Shown here in pieces: positions 62,122-64,000 of a stretch of DNA of 64,000 bases. The DNA is from Saururus chinensis (taxonomy: Eukaryota > Streptophyta > Magnoliopsida > Piperales > Saururaceae). Both the position numbers and the translations under genes were made by a program. Location: NCBI GenBank assembly GCA_035235625.1, contig CP141142.1:42759644-42823643 (forward strand). The letters run 5' to 3'. The first letter of the stretch is position 1; the number at the start of each line of letters is the position of its first letter. The notes beneath the pieces were generated by a model that searched no databases, had not been told where the DNA came from, and worked only from the letters and a program-made list of their open reading frames with translations.

Positions 62122-62460
62122 ATGCTGCCACCAAATGTTAGAAATGTCTAAGCAACAACTCCTTGACTCGATTAGAGGGAAAATAATAGACGAAGCCAAA
62201 AAAAATTGGTCCGTTATTAGGAAGCTATTGATTACAAAGCCAAATTTATAAGGAAAAAGTTTGTATGATGCGGGCATTATACTTCAGATTGAGTCCGGGC
62301 ATCATACAAACTTTTCCCTTACAAAAACGGACCAAAATTTTTGGTTTAATCTATTATTTTCCCTCTAATCGAGTCAAGAAGTTGGTTTTATCTATTATTT
62401 TCCCTCTAATCGAGTCAAGAAGTTGCTTAGACATTTGAAACTATTGGTGGCAGTCTTTCC
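62122..62460. repeat. Long snap-back hairpin, arms about 150 bp
   Basis: Left arm (about 62,122-62,275) and right arm (about 62,295-62,460) are inverted copies over almost the whole length. Paired landmarks are TGCCACCAA / TTGGTGGCA, AATGTCTAAGCAAC / GTTGCTTAGACATTT, CTTGACTCGATTAGAGGGAA / its complement, and AAAAAGTTTGTATGATGC / GCATCATACAAACTTTT. The right arm carries a 42-bp direct duplication (about 62,342-62,425). The loop is only about 20 bp. The + open frame at 62,015-62,251 overlaps the left arm and has no known domain. It could be a foldback MITE or an inverted duplication able to form double-stranded RNA. Confidence 0.85.
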
Positions 62461-63028
62461 TACAGATATGAGACCCTGAACAGCATCTTATATGGTAAGT
62501 GATGCAAACAACATGTGGACCCCTTAAAGAAGGGCCTGACTCGTGGGGGCCCAGCTTAGAGGAGTTTAGAAATCAGACCCAATTCTTTGGGAGTGGTGAA
62601 TAATTAGGTTCTAGGCCGATGGCCCGTAGGTTATCAAATATTATTCTTTATGTAGGTAGTTGGTCTTGGACTTTCAGGTCCTTTGAAATTTGTGCATGTT
62701 TAAGTTTTCAATGTTTAAAAGTTGAGTTGTCTACTTGACTTCTCTACACCCGTGAAAGCAATTTTCACTATGCTGCCGTTTGAATCAACCTCCCTCCAGC
62801 GATCCATCCCGAATCAGTATGTGATGGTCTGATATTGCTTGATGGCATCATACTTCCGATTTCTTGAAACAAAAAAAGTTTGCATAAAATAGAAGGTAGG
62901 CAAAGCGTACTAAATCAACTCGAAATGCATCTCTACCGTTTACAATAAGACCATCACCTAAAGAACAGATCATAATTATAATGCTCAATACATGATGTGA
63001 AAATGGAAATCAGGATAAAAAACACAAT
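62461..63028. other. Downstream region of the right-edge gene
   Basis: No gene. Contains the presumed 3' untranslated region of the minus-strand gene at the window edge. Confidence 0.4.
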
Positions 63029-64000
63029 TTATACTTCAAATAATTGGTTCTTATAACAAAGAGTCCAATCTGAACTGTCAGATGCCATCAATCCGTTTCC
63101 ATCTGTATTTATGGATTCAGCACATGGAATGGATTCAAGCGGGGAAATGACTGGTTTCTTTTCTCCAACCATTTGTTTATCATACACCAAATCTGGAGTC
63201 CCACTACCTTTGGCTAATTGAAGGTCATCATAGTCATCATCCGCAATTAGGGTAGAGCTTTTTACAATTGGAGCAAAGCAGAGACGCAAATCAGATTTGA
63301 ACTCGTCAATTTCTTCTTCTTCTTCTTCTGACGACCATTGGCAGCAGTCTAATTCATCCATCTCATATATCATACTAACTAACCCTTCTCGCCATGAAAT
63401 TCTCAATTCTGAAGCATCCTCAAAGGCAATTTCAGACTTTGGCTTTTGAGCAATTGATTTACCCATAGAGTTTGAAGATGTCTCTGGACATTGAAATTCA
63501 TGACTCAGACCAGGCAACAGCAAAACATCATTTGTATCACTTCCAACTGGGGCTCTTAGAGATTCAGCCATGGAACTTAGTTCAGACTGATTGTCCATCA
63601 ATGACCGACACTTTTTTCCCGAACCAAAAATTGATTGTGGGGTGTCCATCATGTTATAGCCGCCCCAAGAATCACATAAAAAAGGAGAATTTTCAGCTGC
63701 AAGGTAATACCGACACCCTTTTTCTTCCCGTGGAGTAAGAGCTATACTTGAATTTGAATCACTTCCTGTGATACAATTACTATAGACATCGAAGTTGCTT
63801 GTTGGAGTTTTTGAAACAAATGCACTGGGACACATTAATCCTTTTTTTGAAGGTGGCACATTTTCCATACTGCTTACATTCTCATCCACATGAGGGATGA
63901 CTGCCTGGTTCACAGATTCTGCAAGAGAACTCCTACTACAACCGTTAGATAAGACCAAAAATGATGATGATCTCACAGGTCCGTCAAATGAAACTGTGGT
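63029..64000 (-). CDS. 3' part of a plant-specific acidic protein gene (partial)
   Basis: The minus-strand frame is open from the window edge to the stop at 63,029, about 323 codons, so the true start lies beyond 64,000. The first visible codons (TTVSFDGPVRSSS...) are mid-protein. The sequence is Ser-rich and probably largely disordered, with a GGYNMMDTPQSIFG segment, WREGLVSMIYEMDELDCC followed by an EEEEEEID acidic run, and the conserved end ESINTDGNGLMASDSSDWTLCYKNQLFEV region (quoted in part). I recognise this C-terminal SDWTLCYKN pattern from plant proteins of unknown function but cannot name the family. No membrane segment or enzyme motif is visible. Confidence 0.75.
   Translation of the reverse strand, partial: TTVSFDGPVRSSSFLVLSNGCSRSSLAESVNQAVIPHVDENVSSMENVPPSKKGLMCPSAFVSKTPTSNFDVYSNCITGSDSNSSIALTPREEKGCRYYLAAENSPFLCDSWGGYNMMDTPQSIFGSGKKCRSLMDNQSELSSMAESLRAPVGSDTNDVLLLPGLSHEFQCPETSSNSMGKSIAQKPKSEIAFEDASELRISWREGLVSMIYEMDELDCCQWSSEEEEEEIDEFKSDLRLCFAPIVKSSTLIADDDYDDLQLAKGSGTPDLVYDKQMVGEKKPVISPLESIPCAESINTDGNGLMASDSSDWTLCYKNQLFEV

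Noticed and set aside
62015..62251. 78-codon plus-strand frame ending near the hairpin
   Set aside because: No domain; overlaps the inverted-repeat arm and LTR terminus.
63472..63738. 88-codon plus-strand frame
   Set aside because: Antisense shadow of the partial gene at the right edge.

Overview
This window is nuclear DNA of a flowering plant, most likely a eudicot. The genes are split by many short introns with plant splice sites, several proteins carry chloroplast-type N-termini, and the spacers are filled with plant transposons (Stowaway, PIF/Harbinger and Mutator-type MITEs, RTE LINE remnants, LTR retrotransposon pieces). No CRISPR array, operon, tRNA or rRNA gene was seen. Gene models were built by hand from splice sites, reading phase and family similarity. 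The frame closes at every exon junction of the eight complete multi-exon models.

Bases 1 to about 9,500 are repeats: LTR-retrotransposon sequence, a 3.1-kb minisatellite of a roughly 21-bp unit, and a truncated long LTR on the minus strand. Bases 9,968-39,380 are the gene island: APS2-type ADP-glucose pyrophosphorylase small subunit (-), plastid lumazine synthase COS1 (-), poly(ADP-ribose) glycohydrolase (+), the cytochrome oxidase assembly factor COA5/PET191 (-), an RPA-interacting protein (+), a TlyA/FtsJ-type rRNA methyltransferase (-) and a small secreted Cys-rich protein (-). COS1/PARG and COA5/RPAIN are divergent pairs separated by 442 and 745 bp. Bases 39,400-46,000 are AT-rich and transposon-derived. 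A one-exon plant-specific small protein (+) and a diacylglycerol kinase of the DGK1/2 type (-) follow at 46,071-50,842.

From about 51,700 the sequence is again mostly repeats. The most striking object is a 4,946-bp unit at 55,632-60,577, bounded by TG...CA and a perfect 5-bp duplication (GCTTG). I read it as a giant solo LTR nested in an older LTR. It holds five successive tandem-repeat arrays with different unit lengths, most of which are much shorter in its truncated inverted relative at 6,115-9,480. A long snap-back hairpin lies at 62,122-62,460. The right edge is the 3' part of a plant-specific acidic protein gene (-); a decayed copy of its last-exon motif sits 9 kb away at 54,360.

The genes do not form one pathway. 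Three (APS2, COS1, the TlyA-like methyltransferase) probably act in plastids, COA5 in mitochondria, PARG and RPAIN in the nucleus, and DGK at membranes. No clearly new biological system is visible. The items most worth a second look are the LTR architecture, the minisatellite, the 62-kb hairpin, two GC-AG introns and the altered active site of APS2.
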